This document shows positions 25,420-35,369 of a stretch of DNA of 64,000 bases, one piece after another. Every line of letters begins with the position of its first letter. Positions within the stretch are counted from its first letter, which is position 1. The stretch is from Nonlabens sp. Hel1_33_55 (lineage in GTDB: Bacteria; Bacteroidota; Bacteroidia; Flavobacteriales; Flavobacteriaceae), in NCBI RefSeq assembly GCF_900101765.1, contig NZ_LT627735.1, positions 2,821,501 through 2,885,500 of the forward strand. The letters are read 5' to 3'. A program made the translations under genes and the position numbers. The notes below the pieces were generated by a model. That model saw nothing but the letters and a program-made list of their open reading frames with translations. It searched no databases and had not been told where the DNA came from.

Positions 25420-28400
25420 TTGAGATACGAATATATTAATCTGATACGCAAGTATTTATATGTCGTAATGTGTTTCTTTGTTTTCGCTTTCGCGAAAGCG
25501 CAACAACCCACAACCACTCCTGCAGATTCTACGGCATCGCAAATCCAACTGGGTAGAATAACACTACCTGATCCGCCTAGTATCACGTCGCTCTATATTT
25601 ATGATGCAGATCTTGATCGCTATATTTTTAATCAGCGTTTTGGAGAATACCGTATTGATTATCCATTTACACTGACCCGAGAGGAATATCAAAAAATTGT
25701 GATCAAGGAACAAATGCGTTCCTACTTCAGAGAAAAATCTAAACTGCTTGCAGGAAGGACAGAGGCAGATAAAGAGCAGCAGAGGAATCTCTTGCCTAAC
25801 TTTTATGTGGATTCTGATTTGTTTGAAAGCATTTTTGGCGGTACAGAAATCAGTATCATACCGCAGGGAAATGTGGCCATTGATTTAGGTGTTCTTTATA
25901 ATAAAACAGACAACCCTAGTTTTTCTCCAAGAAATAGACAGAACATTACGTTTGATTTTAATCAGCGAATCAATCTTAGTTTGTCTGGTACCGTAGGAAC
26001 GAGATTGAATGTTAATGCGAACTATGACACTCAAGGTTCCTTTGATTTCCAGAATCAGATAAAGTTGGATTACACACCTACTGAGGATGATATCCTGCAA
26101 GGGATTGAGGTAGGTAATGTGAGTATGCCGCTTAATTCTCAATTAATACGTGGTGCACAAAGTCTCTTTGGTGTCAAGGCAGATCTTCAGTTTGGTAAAA
26201 CCCGTATAACCACGGTTTTTTCTGAACAACAATCAGAATCCAGAACAGTACAAGCTGCTGGTGGAGCAACAGTAAATGACTTTGATTTTTTCTCACTGGA
26301 TTATGATGAGAATAGACACTTTTTCTTAGCTCATTATTTTAGGGATACTTATGATCAATCTTTGGTCAACTATCCCTTTATCAATAACAATATTCAAATT
26401 ACTAGAGCTGAAGTATGGATCACCAATAGAGGTAACCGTACTGAGGATGTTCGTAATCTAGTCGCTATTCAGGATATTGGAGAATCAGACCCAACTAACA
26501 TTGGATTAGATCAGCAACCTCCAGGTTTTATAAATGTTCCTGCTGGTAGTTTCCCGAGTAACGGTAACAATGATTTCAATCCTATTGCTATAAATTCTGG
26601 TGGTGAAACTGTCTTAAACAGGCAAATAAGAGACATCGCGACGGTAGAACAAGGTTTCGGAAGCGTACAGGTCAATGAAGGTTTTGACTATGTGACTCTG
26701 GAAAACGCTCGCCAGCTGAATCCGAATGAATACAAATTAAACACACAACTAGGTTATATCTCCTTAAACCAGCGATTGAGTAATGATGAGATTGTTGCTG
26801 TGGCTTTTCAATACACCGTTGGTGGACAAGTGTTTCAAGTAGGTGAATTTGCAAACGATGGTGTCACCGCAACAGAAGTCAATCAAAATCCAGATGCCAA
26901 TCAACAAGTGGTTACCAACCAAAATCTAGTTGTAAAACTACTGAAAGGTAACCTAACTAATGTTTCAGAACCTATCTGGGATCTGATGATGAAAAATATC
27001 TATAATCTAGGAGGCTCTAGATTATCACAGGAAGATTTCAAACTGAATATCTTTTACCAATTCCCACCAGAATTAAATTACATCACTGCAGCAGAAGGTA
27101 CATTGGCTAATCCTGCCGTGCCGTTACCTGATGATGTTGATGAAACCACATTGATAAGAGTGTTCAATCTAGATCGATTGAATAAACAAAATGACCCACA
27201 ACCAGCTGGTGATGGTTTCTTTGATTATGTAGAAGGACTCACCGTAGATTCCGAAACCGGTCGTGTGATTTTTACCAGCGTGGAACCTTTTGGAGAATAC
27301 TTATTCAATAAGCTCGACAATACACCTAATAGCGGCCCAGAAAATTATAATAACCCAGATACATATAACGCTAATCAAGCTAAGTATGTCTATCGCGATA
27401 TGTATCGTACTACTAAAGCCCAGGCGCTTCAAACAACGGAGAAAAACAAATACCTAATTAAAGGTGAATACAAAGCAACTGGTCAGCAGGGTATTCCTAT
27501 CGGTGGTTTTAATATCCCAAGAGGTTCCGTTACGGTAACAGCTGGTGGTAGAACACTGCAAGAAGGGATCGATTATACGGTTGACTATGCTCGTGGTAGC
27601 GTTATCATTCTGGATCAAGCATTATTGAATTCCAACACGCCTATCCAGGTTTCTACGGAGAATAATTCGACGTTTAATCAACAGACCAAACGATTCACGG
27701 GTATCAATGTAGAACACACATTTAACGAGAACTTTATAGTAGGCGGTACTTTCTTGAATCTCAAGGAACGACCTATCACCCAAAAGTCCACTTACGGTAC
27801 AGAGCCAATCAACAATACCATTATTGGAGCCAATTTCCTTTATAATACAGAAGTACCGTTCTTAACCAGGCTTGCTAATAAGCTTCCCAACATCGATACT
27901 GATGTCATTTCCAATTTGTCCATACGTGGTGAAGCGGCATACCTATTTCCAGGTTCTCCAGATAGCGATAATTTTGACGGTAAGGCAGCGGCTTATGTGG
28001 ATGACTTTGAAGGATCTCAAACTTCCATCAATATCTTATCTCCATTAGCTTGGAATTTAGCCAGTACACCAGTAGCCTTTGAAGGTGCTGGATCGCCAGC
28101 TAATCCATTAGCGTATAATTTCTCTCGTGGTCGATTGGCTTGGTATACTATCGATCCAATATTTTATGGGAATCAGCGTCCTGATGAAATCACAGATGCT
28201 GATGTGTCTGATTACCGAACACGACGTGTTTTTATAGACGAGATTTTCCCTCAGGTAGATATTCAGCAAGGTCAGACACAAGTTATCAATACGCTGGATT
28301 TATCATTCTATCCAGATGAGCGTGGATCTTACAACTACAACCCTGCAGCAGCCGGCACCGATATTCTTCCAAACCCAGCAGACAATTGGGGCGGAATCAC

Positions 28401-31400
28401 TCGTAGCTTTTTAAGTACAGATTTTGAGGCGACTAACGTGGAGTACATTCAGTTTTGGGTCATGGATCCATTCCAGTATGATGCTACTAACGATGGCGGA
28501 ACTATTTCTATCAACCTTGGAAGTATTTCAGAAGACATCTTAAAAGACAACCGCAAGCAATATGAAAATGGATTGCCGGAAGAAGGTGGAACTGATTTAA
28601 CGGTTTCTACGGCATTCGGTAAAGTGCCTTTAAATCAATCGCTTATTTATGCCTTTGATACAGAAGGTCAGGAGCGAACCAATCAAGACATTGGATTGGA
28701 TGGATTTAGCGATGCTGAGGAAAATGCGCAGTTCTCAGAATTTGGTCCTATAGATCCAGCTGCAGATAACTATGAATATTTCATCGCTGCTGACGGTAAC
28801 ATACTAGATCGCTACAAGAGATATAACAATACTCAAGGTAATTCACCTACTGATGTCACCCAAACAGATCGAGGTTCTACTACTCAGCCTGATGTTGAGG
28901 ATATCAACCGTGACAATACCATGAATACCATCGATAGTTATTTTGAATATGACATCGAGATAGGTCCTGGTTTGATGCAGGTAGGTACAAATCCATATGT
29001 AAGCGATTCTAGATTGGTCACATCTACTTTACCTAACGGTACCACGATTGACACTAGATGGGTTCAGTTTAGAGTTCCTTTAAATGATCCAACACGGGAA
29101 TCCATAGGTGAAATCGCAGACTTTAGAGCCATACGATTCATGAGAATGTACCTTTCAGATTTTGAAGTGGATACGTTCTTGAGATTTGGAGCGATGGATC
29201 TTGTCCGTGGTGACTATAGAAGATATACGGCCTCCTTGGATCCAGATGATCCTAACGTAGATAACGATCAGACTTCTTTTGAAGTTCAGGCAGTTAATAT
29301 TGAGAATAACGATAGAAGAGAGCCCATTCCATATGTGCTGCCACCTGGAGTTATAAGAGAAGAATTACGTACCCAAAACCAAAACATTCGTCAGAACGAA
29401 CAATCACTCGCATTAATAGTAGAAGACTTGGAAGGTTTTGATAGAAGAGCCGTTTTCAAGAACATACGCATTGACATGAGGCAGTATGAAAACCTTGAGA
29501 TGTTCGTGCATGCAGAATCTCTAAGCGATAAACAAGCATTGGTTGATGGTGAACTAGAGGTATTTATACGCATAGGTGTTGACTTTACTGACAACTACTA
29601 TGAAGTAAGATTGCCATTGACTCCTACACCATTTGGTGCTACAGATCCAACGGTGATCTGGCCAGCTGCAAATAACTTTGACATTGATCTTTCCCTACTT
29701 CAGGAAATCAAGTCTCTGGTTTTAGGTGATCCTAATCTTATTAATAGCGAAGTAAACTTTTTCAATCAAGCAGATCTAGATCCAGATTCTGCGGGTGAGC
29801 CTAATCAGCAGATATATGGTATCAAGGGTAATCCAAATTATGGAGATGTAAGAGCCGTGATGTTGGGTGTGCGCAATAATGTGAAAAATACCATTAGTGG
29901 TGAGGTGTGGTTCAATGAGCTCAGGCTTTCTGGACTTCAAAACCAAGGAGGTTATGCGGCCGTACTTAACCTTGACGCAAACATGGCAGATTTTGCTACG
30001 GTTAGTGCCAATGGTAGACGCAGCACCATAGGATTTGGATCCATTGAGCAGGGACCTAATGAACGTAGCCGTGAGGATCTGACTCAATACGATATTACTA
30101 CAAGTTTAAGCTTAGGACAGCTCTTTCCGCAAAAATGGGGATTGAACCTACCATTTTCTTACCGCATAGAAGAGCAAACTGTCACCCCACAATTTGATCC
30201 ACAATTTGAGGATATAGAACTTGATACACGTTTGGAAAATGCTACCTCAGATCAGGAAAGAGATGCTATAAGAAATCAATCTGAAGATTATACAAAGCGC
30301 CAAAGCGTCAATCTTATAGGTGTTAGCAAGGCTCGTACTGGCGACAGCAAACCAATGCCTTATGACATAGAAAACTTTGTGTTTTCAGGATCTTATAACC
30401 AGACAGACCAGCGCAATTTTGAAATTGAGGAGTTCAAAGATCAATCGGTTAATGTGAATGCTACGTATAACTATGCGTTTCCAGAACTTAAGTTTGAGCC
30501 GCTTATCAAGGCAGACACGACACTTTCAGGTGACTATTTCAAGTTTTTGAGAGAGTTTAATGTAAACCTACTGCCTAATGTGTTTACCGCTAGCGGTACG
30601 GTTCGTCGTCAGTTCAACACACAAACCTTTAGGGATTTGCAGCTGGATACTAATCCAGTGGATCTTGATGGCGATGGCATCCCAGATGCTCAAAACATTG
30701 CACTAGCACCACTTACCAATCGCAACTTTACTCTTTCCAATCAGTATGCGATAACTTGGGATTTGACGAATTCCTTGAACCTGAACATTTCTGCTAACAA
30801 CGATCGTATCGTGCGCAGCTACATTGACAATCAGGATAATACTATTGACGAAGGTTATACTTTGTGGACAAACTTTTTGGATGAAGGGATTCCGGACTCG
30901 CACTCCAGACAGTTCAGAGCGACTTATGAATTGCCATTGGAGAAGTTTCCTTTTCTCGCTTTCGCGAAAGCGACATACACATACACAGCAGATTTCAACT
31001 GGCAGCGTAACTCCCAACAATTTGCACAACTGGATGGCATTCCCAATCTAGGAAACAGCGTGCAAAATGCCAACACGCATCGTATCAACGGAAATCTTGA
31101 CCTATCCAAATTATACACCTTTGCAGGATTGGACAAAAAGAAATTTGGAGCAGCAGCACGCAAGGAAGCTCAACAACGCACCGCGAGCAGATCGCGCAGC
31201 CGTCTACCTACAGCAAGACAGGAAAGCGGTGCTGAAGCACCACCGCAAGAAGAAGTGAAAATCCCTAAAAAGAATTTTGCAAATCAAGCGTATAACACAT
31301 TCATTGGTATTGCTACATCTGTAAAGCGAGCTACTATCAATTATGAAGAAGGCAATGGTATTTTCTTACCAGGTTATACACCTAGCGTTGGTTTTATAGG

Positions 31401-32664
31401 TACACTAAGGCCTACCACGGGATTCACCTTTGGTAGCCAGGCAGAGGTTCGTGACCTCGCCGCCAGACGTGGCTGGTTGACATTGTATCAGGACTTTAAC
31501 CAACAATATGCTGAGATCGAGCGTAAAAACTTAACGGTTAACCTCACAGTAGATTTGTTACCTGACTTGAATATTGATATCGTTTCCAACCGTCAATATC
31601 AAGAAACATTTACTGAGAATTACCGAGTTGATCCTACTGATCTGACATACCAATCGCTAACACCACAGACGTTTGGAAACTTTAGTATTTCTACCTTAAT
31701 GTTGGGAACAGCTTTTTCTAGAAGTATCATCGATGATTCCCAGACATTTGATGAGTTTAGAGGTAATAGGCTGATAGTTGCAAATCAATTGGCACGAGAA
31801 TTCTATGGCAATGATAACTTCTCTAGGGACGAAGACGGTTTTCCTAATGGTTTTAGCCGTAACAGTCAAAGCGTTTTACTGCCATCTTTCCTTGCAGCCT
31901 ATGAAGGTCGCGGTGTAGAAGATCAAGACGATAATGCCTTTAAAGATATACCGCTACCCAACTGGGACATCAAGTATACCGGTCTTATGAAGTTGGCTTG
32001 GTTTAGAAAAACGTTTAAACGTTTCTCATTACAACACGGTTATAGATCTGCCTACACGATTAATAGATTCCAGACAAATCTTAATTTCTCTGCAGCAAAC
32101 AGTGGTTTGGAATATGAACAGCAAAATCAGCAGGTGCTTAATCAAAATGGTGATTATAAGCCAGCAAACTTATTCTATAACATCAACCTCACCGAATCTT
32201 TCAGTCCATTGATAAAAGTGGATTTTGAAATGAGAAACTCTCTATCCATAGCAGCAGAATGGAGAAAGGATCGTGCGATATCCTTGAGTTTTGATAATAA
32301 TTTGTTGACAGAAATTAGCGGTAACGAACTTGTATTAGGTGTAGGTTACAGAATAAAAGATGTTCCTTTTAGAACCAGTGTGGGCGGACGCAGTAGAGTG
32401 ATAAAGAGTGATCTCAATTTGAGATTGGATGGCTCCGTACGAGATAATGTGACCATCATTAGGTATTTAGATCTAGATAATAGTCAAGCAACTGCAGGTC
32501 AAACGATTTATGGAGCAAAATTCACTGCAGAATATGCCTTTAGTAGAGCATTTCAAGCCTTATTCTATTACGACCATTCATTCTCTGAGTTTGCTATCTC
32601 AACGGCTTTCCCACAAACAACTATTAGAAGCGGTATTACTTTACAGTATACTTTTGGGAATTAA
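25420..32664 (+). CDS. sprA: Type IX secretion outer-membrane translocon SprA
   Basis: This is a giant protein of 2414 residues, close to the family's usual size of about 2400. SprA (Sov in Porphyromonas) forms the very large outer-membrane beta-barrel that exports T9SS cargo and gliding adhesins. I place the start at the TTG at 25420 because it yields a proper signal peptide: MRYEYINLIRKYLY, a hydrophobic core, and the cut AFAKA|QQ. The first ATG (25468) leaves too short a peptide. The protein is rich in Asn, Asp, Gln and aromatic strands and ends in a beta-signal-like SGITLQYTFGN. Two perfect palindrome copies are embedded: residues 23-27, forming the cleavage site, and residues 1847-1851. 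Its neighbours gcvH, vanZ-like, tonB-like and remB match my memory of the F. johnsoniae order. Confidence 0.95.
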   Translation: MRYEYINLIRKYLYVVMCFFVFAFAKAQQPTTTPADSTASQIQLGRITLPDPPSITSLYIYDADLDRYIFNQRFGEYRIDYPFTLTREEYQKIVIKEQMRSYFREKSKLLAGRTEADKEQQRNLLPNFYVDSDLFESIFGGTEISIIPQGNVAIDLGVLYNKTDNPSFSPRNRQNITFDFNQRINLSLSGTVGTRLNVNANYDTQGSFDFQNQIKLDYTPTEDDILQGIEVGNVSMPLNSQLIRGAQSLFGVKADLQFGKTRITTVFSEQQSESRTVQAAGGATVNDFDFFSLDYDENRHFFLAHYFRDTYDQSLVNYPFINNNIQITRAEVWITNRGNRTEDVRNLVAIQDIGESDPTNIGLDQQPPGFINVPAGSFPSNGNNDFNPIAINSGGETVLNRQIRDIATVEQGFGSVQVNEGFDYVTLENARQLNPNEYKLNTQLGYISLNQRLSNDEIVAVAFQYTVGGQVFQVGEFANDGVTATEVNQNPDANQQVVTNQNLVVKLLKGNLTNVSEPIWDLMMKNIYNLGGSRLSQEDFKLNIFYQFPPELNYITAAEGTLANPAVPLPDDVDETTLIRVFNLDRLNKQNDPQPAGDGFFDYVEGLTVDSETGRVIFTSVEPFGEYLFNKLDNTPNSGPENYNNPDTYNANQAKYVYRDMYRTTKAQALQTTEKNKYLIKGEYKATGQQGIPIGGFNIPRGSVTVTAGGRTLQEGIDYTVDYARGSVIILDQALLNSNTPIQVSTENNSTFNQQTKRFTGINVEHTFNENFIVGGTFLNLKERPITQKSTYGTEPINNTIIGANFLYNTEVPFLTRLANKLPNIDTDVISNLSIRGEAAYLFPGSPDSDNFDGKAAAYVDDFEGSQTSINILSPLAWNLASTPVAFEGAGSPANPLAYNFSRGRLAWYTIDPIFYGNQRPDEITDADVSDYRTRRVFIDEIFPQVDIQQGQTQVINTLDLSFYPDERGSYNYNPAAAGTDILPNPADNWGGITRSFLSTDFEATNVEYIQFWVMDPFQYDATNDGGTISINLGSISEDILKDNRKQYENGLPEEGGTDLTVSTAFGKVPLNQSLIYAFDTEGQERTNQDIGLDGFSDAEENAQFSEFGPIDPAADNYEYFIAADGNILDRYKRYNNTQGNSPTDVTQTDRGSTTQPDVEDINRDNTMNTIDSYFEYDIEIGPGLMQVGTNPYVSDSRLVTSTLPNGTTIDTRWVQFRVPLNDPTRESIGEIADFRAIRFMRMYLSDFEVDTFLRFGAMDLVRGDYRRYTASLDPDDPNVDNDQTSFEVQAVNIENNDRREPIPYVLPPGVIREELRTQNQNIRQNEQSLALIVEDLEGFDRRAVFKNIRIDMRQYENLEMFVHAESLSDKQALVDGELEVFIRIGVDFTDNYYEVRLPLTPTPFGATDPTVIWPAANNFDIDLSLLQEIKSLVLGDPNLINSEVNFFNQADLDPDSAGEPNQQIYGIKGNPNYGDVRAVMLGVRNNVKNTISGEVWFNELRLSGLQNQGGYAAVLNLDANMADFATVSANGRRSTIGFGSIEQGPNERSREDLTQYDITTSLSLGQLFPQKWGLNLPFSYRIEEQTVTPQFDPQFEDIELDTRLENATSDQERDAIRNQSEDYTKRQSVNLIGVSKARTGDSKPMPYDIENFVFSGSYNQTDQRNFEIEEFKDQSVNVNATYNYAFPELKFEPLIKADTTLSGDYFKFLREFNVNLLPNVFTASGTVRRQFNTQTFRDLQLDTNPVDLDGDGIPDAQNIALAPLTNRNFTLSNQYAITWDLTNSLNLNISANNDRIVRSYIDNQDNTIDEGYTLWTNFLDEGIPDSHSRQFRATYELPLEKFPFLAFAKATYTYTADFNWQRNSQQFAQLDGIPNLGNSVQNANTHRINGNLDLSKLYTFAGLDKKKFGAAARKEAQQRTASRSRSRLPTARQESGAEAPPQEEVKIPKKNFANQAYNTFIGIATSVKRATINYEEGNGIFLPGYTPSVGFIGTLRPTTGFTFGSQAEVRDLAARRGWLTLYQDFNQQYAEIERKNLTVNLTVDLLPDLNIDIVSNRQYQETFTENYRVDPTDLTYQSLTPQTFGNFSISTLMLGTAFSRSIIDDSQTFDEFRGNRLIVANQLAREFYGNDNFSRDEDGFPNGFSRNSQSVLLPSFLAAYEGRGVEDQDDNAFKDIPLPNWDIKYTGLMKLAWFRKTFKRFSLQHGYRSAYTINRFQTNLNFSAANSGLEYEQQNQQVLNQNGDYKPANLFYNINLTESFSPLIKVDFEMRNSLSIAAEWRKDRAISLSFDNNLLTEISGNELVLGVGYRIKDVPFRTSVGGRSRVIKSDLNLRLDGSVRDNVTIIRYLDLDNSQATAGQTIYGAKFTAEYAFSRAFQALFYYDHSFSEFAISTAFPQTTIRSGITLQYTFGN
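25485..25500. repeat. Iterated palindrome, perfect copy (SprA signal peptide)
   Basis: CGCTTTCGCGAAAGCG, encoding A23-F-A-K-A27 immediately before QQ. The A-K-A ending gives the A-x-A pattern of a signal-peptidase I site. Confidence 0.95.
30957..30972. repeat. Iterated palindrome, perfect copy (inside sprA)
   Basis: CGCTTTCGCGAAAGCG, read as A-F-A-K-A at residues 1847-1851 of SprA, next to the strand-like segment TYTYTADFNW. Confidence 0.95.
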
Positions 32665-32697
32665 TATTGTCTAGGCTTTTTTAACCACAGACTTTTT

Positions 32698-32705
32698 TAC
32701 TTTTG
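32698..32705 (+). promoter_or_regulatory. Possible -7 box of gcvH
   Basis: TACTTTTG fits TAnnTTTG, 18 nt before the gcvH ATG, in the 59-nt gap after sprA. No TTG is present at the usual spacing. Confidence 0.4.
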
Positions 32706-32723
32706 TCGCTTATAAATTGAACT

Positions 32724-33101
32724 ATGAACATTCCAGCAGAATTAAAATATACTAAGGATCACGAGTGGATCAAAATTGAAGGCGATACCGCTACGGTAGG
32801 TATTACTGACTTTGCCCAGGGCGAGTTAGGTGATATTGTTTACGTGGAAGTAGAGACCGTTGATGAAACCTTAGAACAAGAAGAAGTTTTTGGAACGGTG
32901 GAAGCAGTAAAAACGGTTTCAGATCTTTTCTTGCCTTTGTCTGGTGAGATCATTGAGTTCAATGATAAATTAGAGGACGAACCAGAATTGGTGAATTCAG
33001 ATCCTTATGGAGACGGCTGGATGATCAAGATGAAATTCTCAGATGAATCTCAATTATCTACCTTGATGAGTGCAGATGACTATCAGGCTTTAGTCGGGTA
33101 G
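32724..33101 (+). CDS. gcvH: Glycine cleavage system H protein
   Basis: This 125-residue lipoyl carrier shuttles the aminomethyl group between the P, T and L proteins. The lipoylated lysine is K63 in GTVEAVKTVSDL. Other family segments are KYTKDHEWI near the start and PYGDGWMIKM near the end. The length is typical. The other gcv genes are not in the window, so gcvH is separated from the rest of the system. The next gene starts directly after its stop codon. Confidence 0.96.
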   Translation: MNIPAELKYTKDHEWIKIEGDTATVGITDFAQGELGDIVYVEVETVDETLEQEEVFGTVEAVKTVSDLFLPLSGEIIEFNDKLEDEPELVNSDPYGDGWMIKMKFSDESQLSTLMSADDYQALVG

Positions 33102-33515
33102 ATGCAAAAACTCATCTATTGGATAGCGCCTTTCTATACCGCATTTATTGCCTATGGATCGCTGGCTGATAGTACAGTTCCTTCCATTAAAATTCAAAAT
33201 ATTGATAAGGCATACCATGCTTCCGCGTATTTCTTGATGATGATGTTCTGGTATTTATTTTTCTATCATCGCTATCTAGAACGACAAATTCACTTTGAAT
33301 ATAACTTGAGCCTTATTTTTTCTCAGTGGTCAAAAACCATTGGTATAGCAGCGGCAATCTTTTCATTAGTAATTGGAGGACTTCTAGAATTAGGTCAAGG
33401 CTTTATTTCTGAGAATCGTACCATGGATGCGTTCGATATGATGGCAAATGGGACTGGCATCATAATTGCAGTTTTTGTATTGTGGTTGATATCTTTAATT
33501 ATGAGCCGTAGATAA
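33102..33515 (+). CDS. VanZ-like membrane protein
   Basis: This 137-residue protein has about four hydrophobic segments and the VanZ-like pattern: an early membrane helix followed by DKAYHASAYFLMMMFWYLFF, then GGLLELGQGFISENRTMDAFDMMANGTG. The ELGQ...R..D..D..AN core is the conserved VanZ signature. In Flavobacteriaceae this short VanZ-like protein often sits behind gcvH. Its biochemical role is not established, and no glycopeptide-resistance genes are nearby. It begins at the base following the gcvH stop, so the two are translationally adjacent. Confidence 0.85.
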   Translation: MQKLIYWIAPFYTAFIAYGSLADSTVPSIKIQNIDKAYHASAYFLMMMFWYLFFYHRYLERQIHFEYNLSLIFSQWSKTIGIAAAIFSLVIGGLLELGQGFISENRTMDAFDMMANGTGIIIAVFVLWLISLIMSRR

Positions 33516-33577
33516 AAGTCCAATTGCTTTTATTTGAAATAGTATTTATATATTTTTAGCCTTTAATCTAATCCATC

Positions 33578-34306
33578 ATGGAAGTAAAAAAATCAGAAAA
33601 CGCAGACTTGCGTAAAAACATTACCATCTATGCCCTAATGGGTCTAGCATTTATGTTGCTGCTGTCATGGCAAGGGCTAGAATATGAATCAACACAGGTT
33701 GACGTAGAAGAAATCTACGATGAGCCTATGGTTATGGAAGAGGTAGAGGATATTCCAATCACACAGATGTTGGACACGCCACCGCCACCACCGCCACCGC
33801 CACCAGCACCGGAAATCATCGAGGTTGTTGAGGATGAGGTAGAAATTGAAGAAGTTGAAATTCAAGATACTGAAACTGACGAGCAAGAAGAGATCGTTGA
33901 GGTTGAAGAAGTTGCAGAAGAAGTAGGCGTGGTTGAAGAGATTGCAGATGTACCATTTGCGATTATCGAAAACGTTCCTGTTTATCCTGGATGTGAAAGC
34001 GAGAAAAACAATGCAGACCGTAAGAAGTGTATGCAAGAAAAAATCACTCGCTTTGTAAGAAAAGAGTTTGATACAGGAATTGCTAATGAAGTTGGACTTT
34101 CAGGAAAACAAACGATTAGCGTACAGTTCAAGATCGATAGAGATGGAAAAGTGGTAAACATTGTTTCCAGAGCAAAAGATCCAAAACTTCAGACTGAAGC
34201 TGCTAGAGTAATCAATAAGCTTCCTAAAATGACTCCAGGTAAGCAAAGAGGTAAGCCAGTTGGTGTAATTTATGGACTTCCAATTATCTTTGAAGTACAA
34301 GACTAA
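33578..34306 (+). CDS. TonB-family energy-transducer protein
   Basis: This 242-residue protein has a cytoplasmic start, one membrane helix (about 14-31), an acidic linker with a run of nine prolines (68-76) and many Glu/Val repeats, and a C-terminal TonB-like domain (about 125-242). The domain begins VPVYPGCESEKN and has a second Cys in KKCMQEK, then ISVQFKIDRDGKVVNI and LPKMTPGKQRGKPVGV. The two cysteines are typical of this Bacteroidota subtype. It should span the periplasm and transmit inner-membrane energy to an outer-membrane partner. No exbB or exbD is adjacent. Its position between sprA/gcvH and remB hints at a role connected with gliding or T9SS, which is inference. Confidence 0.88.
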   Translation: MEVKKSENADLRKNITIYALMGLAFMLLLSWQGLEYESTQVDVEEIYDEPMVMEEVEDIPITQMLDTPPPPPPPPPAPEIIEVVEDEVEIEEVEIQDTETDEQEEIVEVEEVAEEVGVVEEIADVPFAIIENVPVYPGCESEKNNADRKKCMQEKITRFVRKEFDTGIANEVGLSGKQTISVQFKIDRDGKVVNIVSRAKDPKLQTEAARVINKLPKMTPGKQRGKPVGVIYGLPIIFEVQD

Positions 34307-34327
34307 AACACCTTTTTAAAATATTAG

Positions 34328-34359
34328 AATCCGCTTCATTTTATGGAGCGGATTTTTTT
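34328..34359 (+). terminator. Terminator between the two tonB-like genes
   Basis: AATCCGCT pairs with AGCGGATT (with an extra inner CA/TG pair) and is followed by seven Ts, about 20 nt after the stop of the first tonB-like gene. Confidence 0.8.
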
Positions 34360-34406
34360 ATGGTATGTTTCTTGAAGTTGGTTTTATATAACATAAAACC
34401 ATTATT

Positions 34407-35231
34407 ATGAGAAATCTAGACTCCAATGTCGGTGCTGCAACACCGACCGGAACAAGTAGAGCGGACAAGAAATCTGCAAGTATCAAAACCAATTCAACAA
34501 TAAATTTCCTCATCGGCCTCTGCGCAGTGTTGATGTTTTCTTTTGTGGTAATTGAGTTACAAACGCCCAAGGTGGAACGAGAATTCACCAAGACCTTCAA
34601 GGACAATTTTGTGATGGAAACCAATATGGGTGAGTATAGGATTGAAAAAGCTGATCCAAAACCAGAACCACAAAAGAGAATTCAAGAACCTAAAATTTCA
34701 GAGCCTAAGGTTAACAAGATTAAGCCGCCTGTGGTTATTGATAACAACGACCCAGAACCTACCACAGATCCTGATCCAACTCAGGAACCATCCACAGATA
34801 CAACTAAAGATGCGATAGTTGTAACGAGCGGTGACATCTCTAATGATATTCCAGTAGTGAATTCAAATACTCCTCTCAACATGCTCTCAGTTTCTGAGGT
34901 GCCGCTTTATCCTGGTTGTAGCGCAAAGTTGGATAATGAGGAACGTATCTCATGTTTCAATGAAAAGATGGCCCGGTACGTACAGCGACGTTTTGATACC
35001 AGCCTAGCCAATGAATTGAATGGAAAAGAACTCGTCAACATTACCGTATTATTTACCATAGGTACAGATGGGTTGCCCCAAGACATACAGGTAAGAGCAC
35101 CTAATAAGAAGCTGGAAACAGAGGCGTATCGTATCATATCAAAATTACCAAAGATGACTCCTGGTAAATTTGAAGGTGCAGATGTGAACACTACTTATGC
35201 ATTGCCTATTAAATTTAGGGTACAGTCTTAA
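34407..35231 (+). CDS. Second TonB-family protein, paralogue of its neighbour
   Basis: This 274-residue protein has the same plan as the preceding gene: a longer cytoplasmic start (about 1-32), one membrane helix (about 33-50), a Pro/Glu/Lys-rich periplasmic linker (about 75-140, with PEPTTDPDPTQEP), and a TonB-like C-terminal domain. The domain contains VPLYPGCSAKLDNEERISC, TVLFTIGTDGLPQDIQVR and LPKMTPGKFEG. The two C-terminal domains are clearly related, so they probably arose by tandem duplication. The linker differs, which suggests different partners or spans. It has its own upstream terminator boundary and leads into remB after a 138-nt gap. Confidence 0.86.
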   Translation: MRNLDSNVGAATPTGTSRADKKSASIKTNSTINFLIGLCAVLMFSFVVIELQTPKVEREFTKTFKDNFVMETNMGEYRIEKADPKPEPQKRIQEPKISEPKVNKIKPPVVIDNNDPEPTTDPDPTQEPSTDTTKDAIVVTSGDISNDIPVVNSNTPLNMLSVSEVPLYPGCSAKLDNEERISCFNEKMARYVQRRFDTSLANELNGKELVNITVLFTIGTDGLPQDIQVRAPNKKLETEAYRIISKLPKMTPGKFEGADVNTTYALPIKFRVQS

Positions 35232-35369
35232 ATGCAAAATTCGTAATCCTTTCAAGATTGATTTTTTGGTTTTATAGAATTTGAAACTCAAAGGTTCAAT
35301 GAATTCAAAGCCTTAATGTCAACTGCACAAAGGAATTCCAGTATATTTAGCCCAGATTTGCCATGTTCT

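Noticed and set aside
33102..33515. VanZ-like gene as an antibiotic-resistance gene
   Set aside because: It lacks any vanHAX-type neighbours, and VanZ-like proteins of this size are common in Flavobacteriaceae next to gcvH.
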